From an uncultured Pelagimonas sp. (lineage in GTDB: Bacteria > Pseudomonadota > Alphaproteobacteria > Rhodobacterales > Rhodobacteraceae), in the NCBI GenBank assembly GCA_947499735.1, contig CANMPP010000001.1, positions 1,240,001-1,304,000 on the forward strand: DNA of 64,000 bases, given 5' to 3'. Position numbers and translations under genes: made by a program. Under the pieces are notes generated by a model. It had not been told where the DNA came from. It worked only from the letters and a program-made list of their open reading frames with translations, and did no database searches. Shown one piece after another: positions 37,036 through 45,456 of the stretch; position 1 is the stretch's first letter, and every line of letters begins with the position of its first letter.

Positions 37036-38178
37036 TTATTGCTGTGCTTCGATTTCGCGCCATTTGGCCACATTCTGATTATGCTCTGCCAGCGTTTCGG
37101 CAAAGGCATGGCCGCCGGTTCCGTCCGCCACAAAGAAAACAAAATTCGTCTGATCTGGTTGCAGCGCAGCTTGGATTGCCGCGCGGCCCGGATTGGCAAT
37201 TGGTGTCGGTGGCAAAGCGTCGATCACATAGGTGTTGTACGGTGTCCGCGCGCGCAATTCTGAGCGACGCAAACCACGACCAAGAACACCCTGACCTTTG
37301 GTAATACCGTAGATCACGGTCGGGTCTGTTTGCAATCTCATGCCCCGGTTTAAGCGGTTGATAAACACGCTCGCGACCTGACGGCGCTCTTCTGCAACGC
37401 CCGTTTCCTTCTCGATGATTGACGCAAGGATCAGAGCCTCTTCCGGCGAATTCAAAGGCAGGTCATCGTCACGCCCGACCCAAGCAGCCGTCAAAAGCGC
37501 CGTTTGCGCATCTTCCATACGTGACAGGACCTCGACACGGCTGTCTCCTTTAGAGATCTCGTAACTATCAGGTGCCAGGCTGCCCTCTGCCGGGATCTCG
37601 ACATTGCCGTCCAGTACATCAACAGACTTTAGGCCTTCTACGACCTGCCAAGATGTGACACCTTCTGCAACGGCCACGCGATATCGCGTGTCTTGCTCAT
37701 CCAAAACCCGCAGGTAGTCAGCCGGATCTTCCTCTGAAATTGGGTCAAATTCTGCGACAGTATCAAACCGTTGCGTTGTTGGATCCAATTCACGCACTTG
37801 CGCTTGAACGCGGTTGACGCCGATACGGTAGACCACTTCTGTACCACAGGTCGATGCACCGCCGCGGGTCACGATATCCGCGATTTCAGACATGGATGCT
37901 TGTTCTGGCACCAAATAGCTACCAGCCTTCAAAGCCGTTGTTTTATCCGCATAATCCACACCGATACGGAAAATCGCGCTGGATGAAATCGCACCCTGAT
38001 CCAGTAGATTCTCGGACACGCGGCCCATATTCGTGCCAAGCGGCACCTGCAGGCAAATAGCCTGCTCCAGCGGCCCCGCATCGCTATATTGGCGCAGCGC
38101 CCACATCAGGACACCCGTTGCCAAAAAGATCAAAAGGACGAGCGCCGTCAGCGCGTTGGATGCCAGCGATCGCCTCAT
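37036..38178 (-). CDS. mltG: Endolytic murein transglycosylase MltG
   Basis: A protein of 380 residues, YceG/MltG family, which cuts nascent peptidoglycan strands in the periplasm and helps end chain growth. One membrane helix lies at about residues 9-27. A LysM-like part follows (GTNMGRVSENLLDQGAIS), then the catalytic domain with the active glutamate in LASIIEKETGVAEERRQVASV, FINRLNRGMRLQTDPTVIYG and the late segment YNTYVIDALPPTPIANPG. It begins seven bases after fabF, the usual alphaproteobacterial pair. Confidence 0.96.
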   Translation of the reverse strand: MRRSLASNALTALVLLIFLATGVLMWALRQYSDAGPLEQAICLQVPLGTNMGRVSENLLDQGAISSSAIFRIGVDYADKTTALKAGSYLVPEQASMSEIADIVTRGGASTCGTEVVYRIGVNRVQAQVRELDPTTQRFDTVAEFDPISEEDPADYLRVLDEQDTRYRVAVAEGVTSWQVVEGLKSVDVLDGNVEIPAEGSLAPDSYEISKGDSRVEVLSRMEDAQTALLTAAWVGRDDDLPLNSPEEALILASIIEKETGVAEERRQVASVFINRLNRGMRLQTDPTVIYGITKGQGVLGRGLRRSELRARTPYNTYVIDALPPTPIANPGRAAIQAALQPDQTNFVFFVADGTGGHAFAETLAEHNQNVAKWREIEAQQ

Positions 38179-38185
38179 TTTGGGA

Positions 38186-39445
38186 TTACTCCACTTTTCC
38201 GAAGATCACAGAAGCGTTGGTTCCACCAAAGCCAAAACTGTTGGAAAGAGCATAATCGATCTTGCGTTCTTGCTTTGCGTTTGGCGCAAGGTTTAGCTTG
38301 GTTTCAACCGCAGGATTATCCAGGTTGATTGTTGGCGGTGCCACCTGATCGCGGATCGCAAGGATTGAAAAGATTGCTTCAATCGCACCTGCAGCCCCCA
38401 ACAAGTGACCCGTGGCAGATTTGGTAGAAGACATTGTCGCGTTTGCCGCTGCATCGCCCAACATCCGCTCTACAGCGGCCAATTCGATTGTATCCGCCAT
38501 AGTCGATGTACCATGTGCGTTGATATAGTCGATTTGTGCTGGTTCAATGCCGGCATCTTTCAGTGCCATCCGCATCGAACGCTCTGCGCCATCGCCATCT
38601 TCAGACGGTGCTGTGACGTGATACGCATCACCCGTCAGACCGTAACCACAGACCTCGGCATAGATCTTGGCACCACGCGCCTTGGCATGTTCGTATTCTT
38701 CCAGAACAACGATACCTGCACCATCACCCATGACAAAACCATCACGGTCACCATCATAGGGGCGCGACGCTTTTTCTGGCGTATCTGCAAATTTGGTCGA
38801 CAGCGCTTTACACGCATTGAACCCTGCAATGCCGATTTCACAAATGGCAGATTCCGCACCGCCTGCGATCATAACATCCGCATTGCCGTATTTGATCAAA
38901 CGCGCAGCATCCCCGATCGCATGTGCACCGGTGGAACAGGCCGTCACAACAGAGTGGTTCGGACCACGGAACCCGTATTTGATCGAAATCTGACCAGAAA
39001 TCAGGTTGATCAAAGAGGCCGGGATAAAGAACGGCGATACGCGACGTGGACCTTTTTCATCCATCAAACGGGTCGTGTCCTGAATGTTGGCCAAACCGCC
39101 GATACCAGATCCAACCATCACGCCAGTGCGTTCTAGGGCATCGATATCCTCGGGCATCCAACCCGCATCTTCCACGGCCATCTGCGCTGCAGCAACGCCG
39201 TAAAGGATAAAGTCCCCAACCTTACGCTGGTCTTTCTTTGCCATGTAGTCGTCTGGATTGAACGTGTCATCCGACCCATCGCCAAAAGGCACTTCACATG
39301 CATATTTCGTGGTGACGCGTTCTGGATCAAACCGTGTAATCGGGCCCGCGCCGGATTGACCATCCAGCAAACGTGACCAGCTGGCTTCGACGCCAGACGC
39401 CAAAGGAGTGACAAGACCCAATCCGGTTACAACAACTCTGCGCAT
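38186..39445 (-). CDS. fabF: 3-oxoacyl-ACP synthase II FabF
   Basis: A condensing enzyme of 419 residues for fatty acid elongation. The Cys-His-His triad is visible: VTACSTGAHA (cysteine), NAHGTSTMADT (histidine) and KSATGHLLGAAG (lysine and histidine). It starts RRVVVTGLGLVTPL. ATG 39445 follows AGAGG at eight bases; the longer frame to 39517 has no family similarity. acpP, which often lies directly upstream, is not here: the upstream neighbour is a putative glycosyltransferase gene on the same strand. Confidence 0.96.
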   Translation of the reverse strand: MRRVVVTGLGLVTPLASGVEASWSRLLDGQSGAGPITRFDPERVTTKYACEVPFGDGSDDTFNPDDYMAKKDQRKVGDFILYGVAAAQMAVEDAGWMPEDIDALERTGVMVGSGIGGLANIQDTTRLMDEKGPRRVSPFFIPASLINLISGQISIKYGFRGPNHSVVTACSTGAHAIGDAARLIKYGNADVMIAGGAESAICEIGIAGFNACKALSTKFADTPEKASRPYDGDRDGFVMGDGAGIVVLEEYEHAKARGAKIYAEVCGYGLTGDAYHVTAPSEDGDGAERSMRMALKDAGIEPAQIDYINAHGTSTMADTIELAAVERMLGDAAANATMSSTKSATGHLLGAAGAIEAIFSILAIRDQVAPPTINLDNPAVETKLNLAPNAKQERKIDYALSNSFGFGGTNASVIFGKVE

Positions 39446-39576
39446 GTGACTGCCTCTTTTCGTTCCTGCTCTTTCAAACTTGGCCCGCCTATACCGTCTA
39501 ACCCGCCCTATGGGCAAGAGCGGTGCAGGCCAATTTGCTAGCTATATGGTCATTCTCTTGTGGTTAACAACAGGGC

Positions 39577-40374
39577 TTAACTCCATTGCGCCCCTAAATC
39601 GGCAGAGGACCGCGTGATCCAATGATCGACCAGCCAGTCGCATGGCTTGCAATAGCGGATCAAGTTCTTTGAAAAACCTTCGACCGCCTGTGGCATTTTG
39701 GGGCGTCCATGAAAACACACGACCTTGGCCGCAGCTGGCAATGCTGGCGGGCGCCAGTAATTTCCGGGAAATGGGTTGCAATCATATTTGAACGAGACGA
39801 CCCAATCGCCCGGGATGTAGGTGAATTGGTCGTTATCCATCGCTTTATGTGACGTATATCGCTGCTCAGACCCGCGTGCTTTTTCAACCTCTTTATAGGT
39901 ATTTGCAGCCAAATCTTGGTAAAGATAGGTGTGGATCGCGGGATCAAACCGAAACACCGATCCGTGCCCAGTTGGACGTCCTTTGCGCGCTTCCGTCCAG
40001 TCATGGCGCATCGCGATTGTGCCTGGCGCAAGATCAACAATTTCATCCAAAGAACCGGTGATGACCACATCCAGATCAAAGCCTAAAACAGGCCCATCAA
40101 GATCAGGAACCAATCCGGGCTTGAACAAAGACACTTTGCGCATGGCCCCTTGGCGATTGGCAACAGCCAACGCTTGCGCCATGGGTTCCGCAAAGGGTTC
40201 AACCGGCAGATCAAGCACCTCAATATCCGGATGTAGACCGTCGGCATGTTCCGTCATGCAGATAAACCGCACCGGCCGCGACAGATTGCGCCGCACACCG
40301 GAATAGAGACGGTTCACATATTCAGGCCCGAACAGCGTGCCCCACTTGATGCACATAATGTTGACTGCGCTCAT
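39577..40374 (-). CDS. Putative glycosyltransferase (DxD-containing)
   Basis: A 265-residue soluble protein. The N-terminal part (VNIMCIKWGTLFGPEYVNRLYSGV, then FICMTEH) and the central GFDLDVVITGSLDEIV segment, which holds a DxD metal-binding motif, resemble family-8-like nucleotide-sugar transferases found in roseobacters. A late VCFHGRPKM could provide a further ligand histidine. Donor and acceptor are unknown. AAAAAGGG precedes the ATG. Confidence 0.65.
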   Translation of the reverse strand: MSAVNIMCIKWGTLFGPEYVNRLYSGVRRNLSRPVRFICMTEHADGLHPDIEVLDLPVEPFAEPMAQALAVANRQGAMRKVSLFKPGLVPDLDGPVLGFDLDVVITGSLDEIVDLAPGTIAMRHDWTEARKGRPTGHGSVFRFDPAIHTYLYQDLAANTYKEVEKARGSEQRYTSHKAMDNDQFTYIPGDWVVSFKYDCNPFPGNYWRPPALPAAAKVVCFHGRPKMPQAVEGFSKNLIRYCKPCDWLVDHWITRSSADLGAQWS

Positions 40375-40562
40375 GATCTGCCCTTTTTGCTTTTTCTGAT
40401 GGATCTACCAGTCGGCAGAGCGGTTGGCCAGAGGTCAGAGCATGGCTGCACAGTGTCTACATATAGCAAAACCATATTTTTCTAGTTCGGCGACGAAGCC
40501 TTGCCCTTTGTGACGAAAAACAGTCAACCTTCCTAGGAAAGGGTTCATTTAAGGAAAAGCGA

Positions 40563-41354
40563 ATGATCGCTTCTATAAAAAACTGTCTTGTCAAAACTGC
40601 AATAAAAGAGGCCCTTCGCAGGAAAGCTCCGGATGTCATACCTCTGTCGGGTATGGAAAGGTTACGCGGCAGGGATTATTTCGTGATAGAACTCATGCAC
40701 CCATCTGCGGGTGATAGCTTTTTGGTCAGGAGCGAGCGCAACAACAAATTATGCGGTCTTTGGTTTACAAGCTCCTCCGCAGACACGGGATTGAACGCAT
40801 CGGTTGCGTATCACACTGCAAGCTCTTGCCAGCTTAAAATAACGCATTACGCAAATGAGTTAACTTTACAGTACAGTTCTGCGATCGGATTCATCTGGGC
40901 GCGCTACACCTTTCACGCAAAACGTCAAATTTGGAAGTTTCGATTTAGCCTCTGGGCCTTTTCCAAAACGAAACTCCCAAGAGATGATCGTATGGAAGTG
41001 TTGGCGTGGCTTTACAACTCAACATTAGAAAACGCAGAACGCAAACCTGCTTTCAACCCCGTTACTTTTCTATATCATAAACACGGCAAATTCATACTTT
41101 TTCACCCTGAACAAGACAGATTGATCAATTATTATCGCATAATTTTTGAATCACTAGAAGCATCTGAAGATTTAAGACGTCATATGCCAAACAGGGATTA
41201 CTCACTTTCCAGTAATGCGCTGGTTACATTGGACAAGTACGAAGTATCTGAAAGACGGCATAAGGACAATATACGACAGCAACGTATCCTAGGATGGTTA
41301 ACGTTTGCGTTGTTCATTGCGAGCGTTGGACAGATAATAATTACTTTCTTTTAA
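40563..41354 (+). CDS. Unrecognised protein with a C-terminal membrane anchor
   Basis: A protein of 263 residues that I cannot place in a family. The first 240 residues look soluble, with many basic and aromatic residues and no signal peptide. The last 22 (about 242-263) form one hydrophobic helix ending in FF, as in a tail-anchored protein with its bulk in the cytoplasm. AGGA lies at a good distance before the ATG. The DNA is visibly richer in A and T than its neighbours, and codon choice looks different (many AAA, AAT, TTT, AGA-type codons), which could mean recent transfer. It stands alone, with a hairpin behind it. Confidence 0.65.
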   Translation: MIASIKNCLVKTAIKEALRRKAPDVIPLSGMERLRGRDYFVIELMHPSAGDSFLVRSERNNKLCGLWFTSSSADTGLNASVAYHTASSCQLKITHYANELTLQYSSAIGFIWARYTFHAKRQIWKFRFSLWAFSKTKLPRDDRMEVLAWLYNSTLENAERKPAFNPVTFLYHKHGKFILFHPEQDRLINYYRIIFESLEASEDLRRHMPNRDYSLSSNALVTLDKYEVSERRHKDNIRQQRILGWLTFALFIASVGQIIITFF

Positions 41355-41373
41355 GTCGGTTAGCCCTGAACTG

Positions 41374-41403
41374 AAATAAGGGGGCGTATCCGCTCCCTTA
41401 TTT
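41374..41403. terminator. Bidirectional hairpin between convergent genes
   Basis: A 13-bp stem, AAATAAGGGGGCG with CGCTCCCTTATTT (one G-T pair, four-base loop), lies between the orphan gene and the M20 hydrolase gene, which converge here. The A/T arms can serve either direction. Confidence 0.6.
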
Positions 41404-41425
41404 GCCCCTTACCGAACCAACCAGA

Positions 41426-42592
41426 TCAGTTGCTCAGCGGCATACGGCTTTCGGCCATTTCGACCCACCATGAACATCCCGCAGGGATCGCGTCATCGTT
41501 GAAGTTGTAGTTCGCGTTATGCACCGCTGCGCTGTCGCCATTGCCAACAAGGATATAGGCGCCGGGGCGTTCTTCTAGCATAAAGGCGAAATCTTCGCCG
41601 CCCATGATCAACGGTGCGCTGTCGCATTGACCTGAAACCGATTTTGCGGCGGCAATTGCATGTTCGGTTTCCGTGTCGTGATTGATCATCACAGGGTAGT
41701 TGCGAGTGTAATTCACATCTGCTGAACAGCCAAAGCCCTCAGACAGGCTTGTGGCCAATTGCGTCAGTCGGTTTTCGGCCAGATCACGGTTTGCAGGGGC
41801 CAGTGTCCGCACAGTCCCCCGCAGCGTCACAGCACCGGGAATGACGTTGAACGCTTGGCTGGATGTCACAAAAGAGGTGATCGATACAACGATCTGATCC
41901 ACCGGATCGGCATTTCGTGAAGCAATAGACTGGGCCGCGGACACGAATTGCGCTGCGCAGACCGTTGGGTCGATTGTTTCATGTGGCTTGGCCGCGTGAC
42001 CGCCACGGCCCTCAATAGTGATTTCAAACACATCAGTCGCCGCAAAAAATGCACCGGGGCGAATTGCGAACTGGCCCAAAGGCATGCCCGGCCAGTTGTG
42101 CATGCCATAGACCTCTTGAATGCCGAAACGATCCATCATTCCGTCATCGCACATTTCCTTGCCGCCACCGCCGCCTTCTTCGGCGGGTTGGAAAATGACA
42201 CAGACCGTGCCATCAAACCCACGTGTTTCGGCCAGATATTTCGCAGCACCCAGCAACATCGCCGTATGCCCATCATGGCCACATGCATGCATCGCACCAT
42301 CGGTTTTCGACGCATAATCCAGACCCGTAGTTTCATGAATTGGCAGTGCATCCATATCTGCACGCAGGCCGATCACTTTGCCGGACCCTGTCTCTTTGCC
42401 CTTGATCACGCCGACAACGCCGGTACGGCCCAATCCGGTCACGACCTCGTCACAGCCAAATTCGCGCAGCTTGTCCGCAACAAGAGCGGATGTGCGATGC
42501 GTCTCGAACAGAATTTCCGGGTTTTCATGCAGATCGCGGCGCCACGCGGTGATTTCATCATGCAATTCGGCGAAACGGTTTTTGACCGGCAT
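41426..42592 (-). CDS. M20 amidohydrolase (hippurate hydrolase-like)
   Basis: A metal-dependent amidohydrolase of 388 residues of peptidase family M20D, which removes acyl groups from N-acyl amino acids. It opens WRRDLHENPEILFETHRTS, has HACGHDGHTAMLLGAAKYL with the metal cysteine and histidine, PAEEGGGGGKEM with the catalytic glutamate, and a late metal histidine in GGEDFAFMLEERPG / AAVHNANY. No signal peptide. CAGGAG precedes the ATG. It belongs to the uptake/catabolism cluster with the FAD oxidoreductase, ArgE-like enzyme and peptide transporter. Confidence 0.92.
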   Translation of the reverse strand: MPVKNRFAELHDEITAWRRDLHENPEILFETHRTSALVADKLREFGCDEVVTGLGRTGVVGVIKGKETGSGKVIGLRADMDALPIHETTGLDYASKTDGAMHACGHDGHTAMLLGAAKYLAETRGFDGTVCVIFQPAEEGGGGGKEMCDDGMMDRFGIQEVYGMHNWPGMPLGQFAIRPGAFFAATDVFEITIEGRGGHAAKPHETIDPTVCAAQFVSAAQSIASRNADPVDQIVVSITSFVTSSQAFNVIPGAVTLRGTVRTLAPANRDLAENRLTQLATSLSEGFGCSADVNYTRNYPVMINHDTETEHAIAAAKSVSGQCDSAPLIMGGEDFAFMLEERPGAYILVGNGDSAAVHNANYNFNDDAIPAGCSWWVEMAESRMPLSN

Positions 42593-42726
42593 TTTGGTCT
42601 CCTGAGGATATAAAGAAGTCTATTTTCGCGGACAGTGCCACCCGTGGGCCGACACAGCAAGCTGGATTGCGTCAGAGATGATCACAACCCGTTCATACGG
42701 TTAATTTTTGGCAAGCTTCCGCTAGG

Positions 42727-44070
42727 TTAAATATCGGGACCACGGCGAAGCTTTTTAAACAGGCCAAAGCGATCAAAACGGAACCGTGACATGTCATGGT
42801 TGGTCTCTTTCCCCTGAACCATATCCGCTAGGATCCGACCAAAAGCGGGACCAATTCCGAAACCATGGCCGCTCATCCCAGTGGCCACGATCAGCCCGGG
42901 CAATTGTGGCACATGGTCAACGACAGGCACAACATCCGGCATAACATCAATCATGCCCGCCCATTGATTTTTGACCTTCACTTCGCCCAATTCAGGAAAG
43001 AACCCAGAAAAGGTTTGACGCATCGCCTCAAGCCGCGGTTTGTTTGGCGCAGGATCTAGGATGCGCATGCGCTCAAACGGGCTTTCATCATCATCCCCCC
43101 ATTTTCGCGGCGTTGTAATCGCATCAGGATAGCCGTGGGGCGCTGTTCCCATGATGCGAAGGTTTAGTTCACCGCCCAACAAATGCTGGACATAGGGAAG
43201 CAGATGGCGCACGGAATCCCGGCCAACGAAAAATTCAGCAAATCCACCCGGCGCCAGCGTGTATCCACCATCGTCACGCGGGCGAAAGGCCGCACGCCCA
43301 TCTGTGGCAGCCATGGTTGGACCGTTTTCGATCGGGTCCGTTGCCATCACATTGGATCGCACAGACAGCTGGGGAATATAGACGCCGTGCCGTTGCAAAA
43401 ACAGGGACGACCACGCGCCACCGCCCAACACAACCTTGTCACAGGCAATGCGCCCCAGTTCTGTAACGACACCCGTAACCGCGCCAGTGGACATATCAAG
43501 CCCGCGCACGGCACAGCCTTCGCGGATCAATGCGCCTTCACTGACAGCAAGACGCGCCAATTCTGGGACGGCTTGCCAAGGTTCAGCACGCATATCCGTT
43601 GGTGTGTGCATTGCACTCAGCCACCCCGCATGAGGATAATCCAACGCGGCCAGCATCTCGTCACGTGATTGCAGAACCGTAGATACACCGTAGTCTTGCG
43701 CGCCTTCAAACCAATCCGCATGGCGTGCGGCCTGTTCCTCGGTGCGCGATAGATAGGATACGCCAACCTGTTTTAGCCCCAAACGCCCTTTGCAGGTCTC
43801 GTCCAGTTCTTTCCAAAGATCTTGGGATTCCAACGCAATTGGAATTTCATCATAGTCACGCCCCTGAACACGGATCCACCCCCAATTGCGCGAGGATTGT
43901 TCCGCAGCTACCCTGCCCTTTTCCAGAACGATCACGGACAAACCAGCCCGCGCCGCAAAGAGAGCAGTTGAGACACCGAGAATGCCGCCACCGATCACCA
44001 CGAGATCTACCTTATCGGGCAGCTCCGCGTGATGTTCCGGCGGCGTTTGGAGTTGAAACGGGAATGTCAT
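42727..44070 (-). CDS. FAD-dependent amino-acid/amine oxidoreductase (DAO family)
   Basis: A flavoprotein of 447 residues of the DAO family. The N-terminal dinucleotide fold is VVIGGGILGVSTALFAARAGLSVIVLEKG, followed by SSRNWGWIRVQGRD. The C-terminal flavin-contacting segment is GLIVATGMSGHGFGIGPAFGR. Relatives oxidise glycine, D-amino acids, sarcosine or related amines. The exact substrate is unknown. It begins 27 bases after the ArgE-like gene and is probably co-transcribed, which suggests oxidation of an amino acid released by that hydrolase. Confidence 0.88.
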   Translation of the reverse strand: MTFPFQLQTPPEHHAELPDKVDLVVIGGGILGVSTALFAARAGLSVIVLEKGRVAAEQSSRNWGWIRVQGRDYDEIPIALESQDLWKELDETCKGRLGLKQVGVSYLSRTEEQAARHADWFEGAQDYGVSTVLQSRDEMLAALDYPHAGWLSAMHTPTDMRAEPWQAVPELARLAVSEGALIREGCAVRGLDMSTGAVTGVVTELGRIACDKVVLGGGAWSSLFLQRHGVYIPQLSVRSNVMATDPIENGPTMAATDGRAAFRPRDDGGYTLAPGGFAEFFVGRDSVRHLLPYVQHLLGGELNLRIMGTAPHGYPDAITTPRKWGDDDESPFERMRILDPAPNKPRLEAMRQTFSGFFPELGEVKVKNQWAGMIDVMPDVVPVVDHVPQLPGLIVATGMSGHGFGIGPAFGRILADMVQGKETNHDMSRFRFDRFGLFKKLRRGPDI

Positions 44071-44097
44071 GAAAGCACCTGAAGGTAGGGATGGTCT

Positions 44098-45276
44098 TTA
44101 GCTAAGTTCTTCCAGAAGCTTGCGCATAAATGTTTCGCCAGCCTCCAATTGAGAAATTTCCAAATATTCATTTGGTTGGTGCGCCACCGCAATATCGCCC
44201 GGTCCACAAACCACGCAATCATATCCGGCAAGCTGAAAATGGCTGGCCTCGGTCCCATAGCTGACATAATGCGCACCATTGGCCCCAGTCACCTGACGCA
44301 CCAGTTCTTCTGCAACATTGTTGCCGGGTTGGGGCGCGAATGGCGGCAAGTGGTAGTCGCCAAATGTGAGCGTGATGCCCGCATGTTCGTGAATGTCCTG
44401 CATCTTTGCCGTCAGTTCAGCCGCTTTATCCGCAAGCAATTTTTTCCAGCCATCCACATCAGCGCCCGGCATCAAGCGAATGCTGACTTTGAAAAAGCAA
44501 TCCTTGGCCGTGATGTTATGTGCGGTTCCGCCTTGGATCGTACCGACATGCATATTGGACCAAGGCGGGTTGAACAATTTATGCATTTCAGGCGGTTCTG
44601 TCGCCCAAATGCGTTCGTTTTCCTGATTAATCCATTCAATGAATGTCGCCGCCCAATGTATTGCAGACACACCATATTTTTGTAACGACGAGTGAATTTC
44701 ATACCCTTTAACATGCACGCCAATCTGCATGCCGCCTTTATGGCCTGACACCGGTTCCAACATGGTTGGCTCACCAACAATCACCGAAGATGCTTTGGGC
44801 AGGCGGGCCATGTCTTTGATCAACGGGGCCGCACCTGTGCAGCCGACTTCTTCATCATAGGACAGGGCCAATTGCAGCGGTCTGCTGATGCCCTTTTTAT
44901 GCGCCTCGACCATGGCCCAGATGGCCAAAGCATCAAACCCTTTCATGTCCGTACTGCCACGGCCATACAATTTGCCGTCTTTCTCGGTCAGAACGAAGGG
45001 ATCAGTATCCCACGCTTGTCCTTCCACAGGAACAACATCTGTGTGACCGGATAGTACAACGCCACCCTCGATTGCAGGACCGACATGGGCAAAAAGCCCC
45101 TGCTTTGGTTCGCCTTTGTGATGGTCATGCCGAAAATTTTCGACCCCATGGCTGCTAAGATAATCGGAAACCCAATCAATTAGCGGTATGTTCGTGTCTT
45201 TACTTACCGTTGGAAAGCTCACCAGCTTTTCAAGGATCGCACGCGGGCTCAGTGTTTCGACAGTTTGGTCAGTCAT
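44098..45276 (-). CDS. argE: Acetylornithine deacetylase-like M20 hydrolase
   Basis: A metal-dependent deacylase of 392 residues of family M20A, closest to proteobacterial ArgE. Motifs are LSGHTDVVPVEG, LYGRGSTDMKGFDALA (bridging aspartate), SYDEEVGCTGAAPLI (catalytic and metal glutamates), and a last histidine in VCGPGDIAVAHQPNEYLEI. E. coli ArgE makes ornithine from N-acetylornithine. Many Rhodobacterales carry extra copies outside arginine loci, and this one sits with a peptide transporter and an oxidase, so a catabolic role is as likely. Confidence 0.85.
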   Translation of the reverse strand: MTDQTVETLSPRAILEKLVSFPTVSKDTNIPLIDWVSDYLSSHGVENFRHDHHKGEPKQGLFAHVGPAIEGGVVLSGHTDVVPVEGQAWDTDPFVLTEKDGKLYGRGSTDMKGFDALAIWAMVEAHKKGISRPLQLALSYDEEVGCTGAAPLIKDMARLPKASSVIVGEPTMLEPVSGHKGGMQIGVHVKGYEIHSSLQKYGVSAIHWAATFIEWINQENERIWATEPPEMHKLFNPPWSNMHVGTIQGGTAHNITAKDCFFKVSIRLMPGADVDGWKKLLADKAAELTAKMQDIHEHAGITLTFGDYHLPPFAPQPGNNVAEELVRQVTGANGAHYVSYGTEASHFQLAGYDCVVCGPGDIAVAHQPNEYLEISQLEAGETFMRKLLEELS

Positions 45277-45406
45277 GTGGGATCTTTTCGTATATTATTC
45301 GGTTTCAACTAGGCCGTTCTGTTGGGGCAGAACAAGGTTTCTTTGTTGAGGACAAAAGAAATTCAGCCGACGCGCCAAAATTTGCATCACGACCTGCCTG
45401 AATAAA

Positions 45407-45436
45407 AAAGGCCGAGCGTTCATGCGCTCGGCCTTT
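45407..45436 (-). terminator. Terminator of the ABC ATPase gene
   Basis: A perfect 12-bp stem, AAAGGCCGAGCG (45407-45418) with CGCTCGGCCTTT (45425-45436), continues into a T run on the minus strand. It lies 20 bases after the ATPase stop and separates that gene from argE. Confidence 0.88.
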
Positions 45437-45456
45437 CGTTGTTATATGATAGGCCT

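Noticed and set aside
38405-39136. Plus-strand open frame of 243 codons opposite fabF
   Set aside because: A Cys/His/Arg/Thr-rich translation without domains, fully inside fabF.
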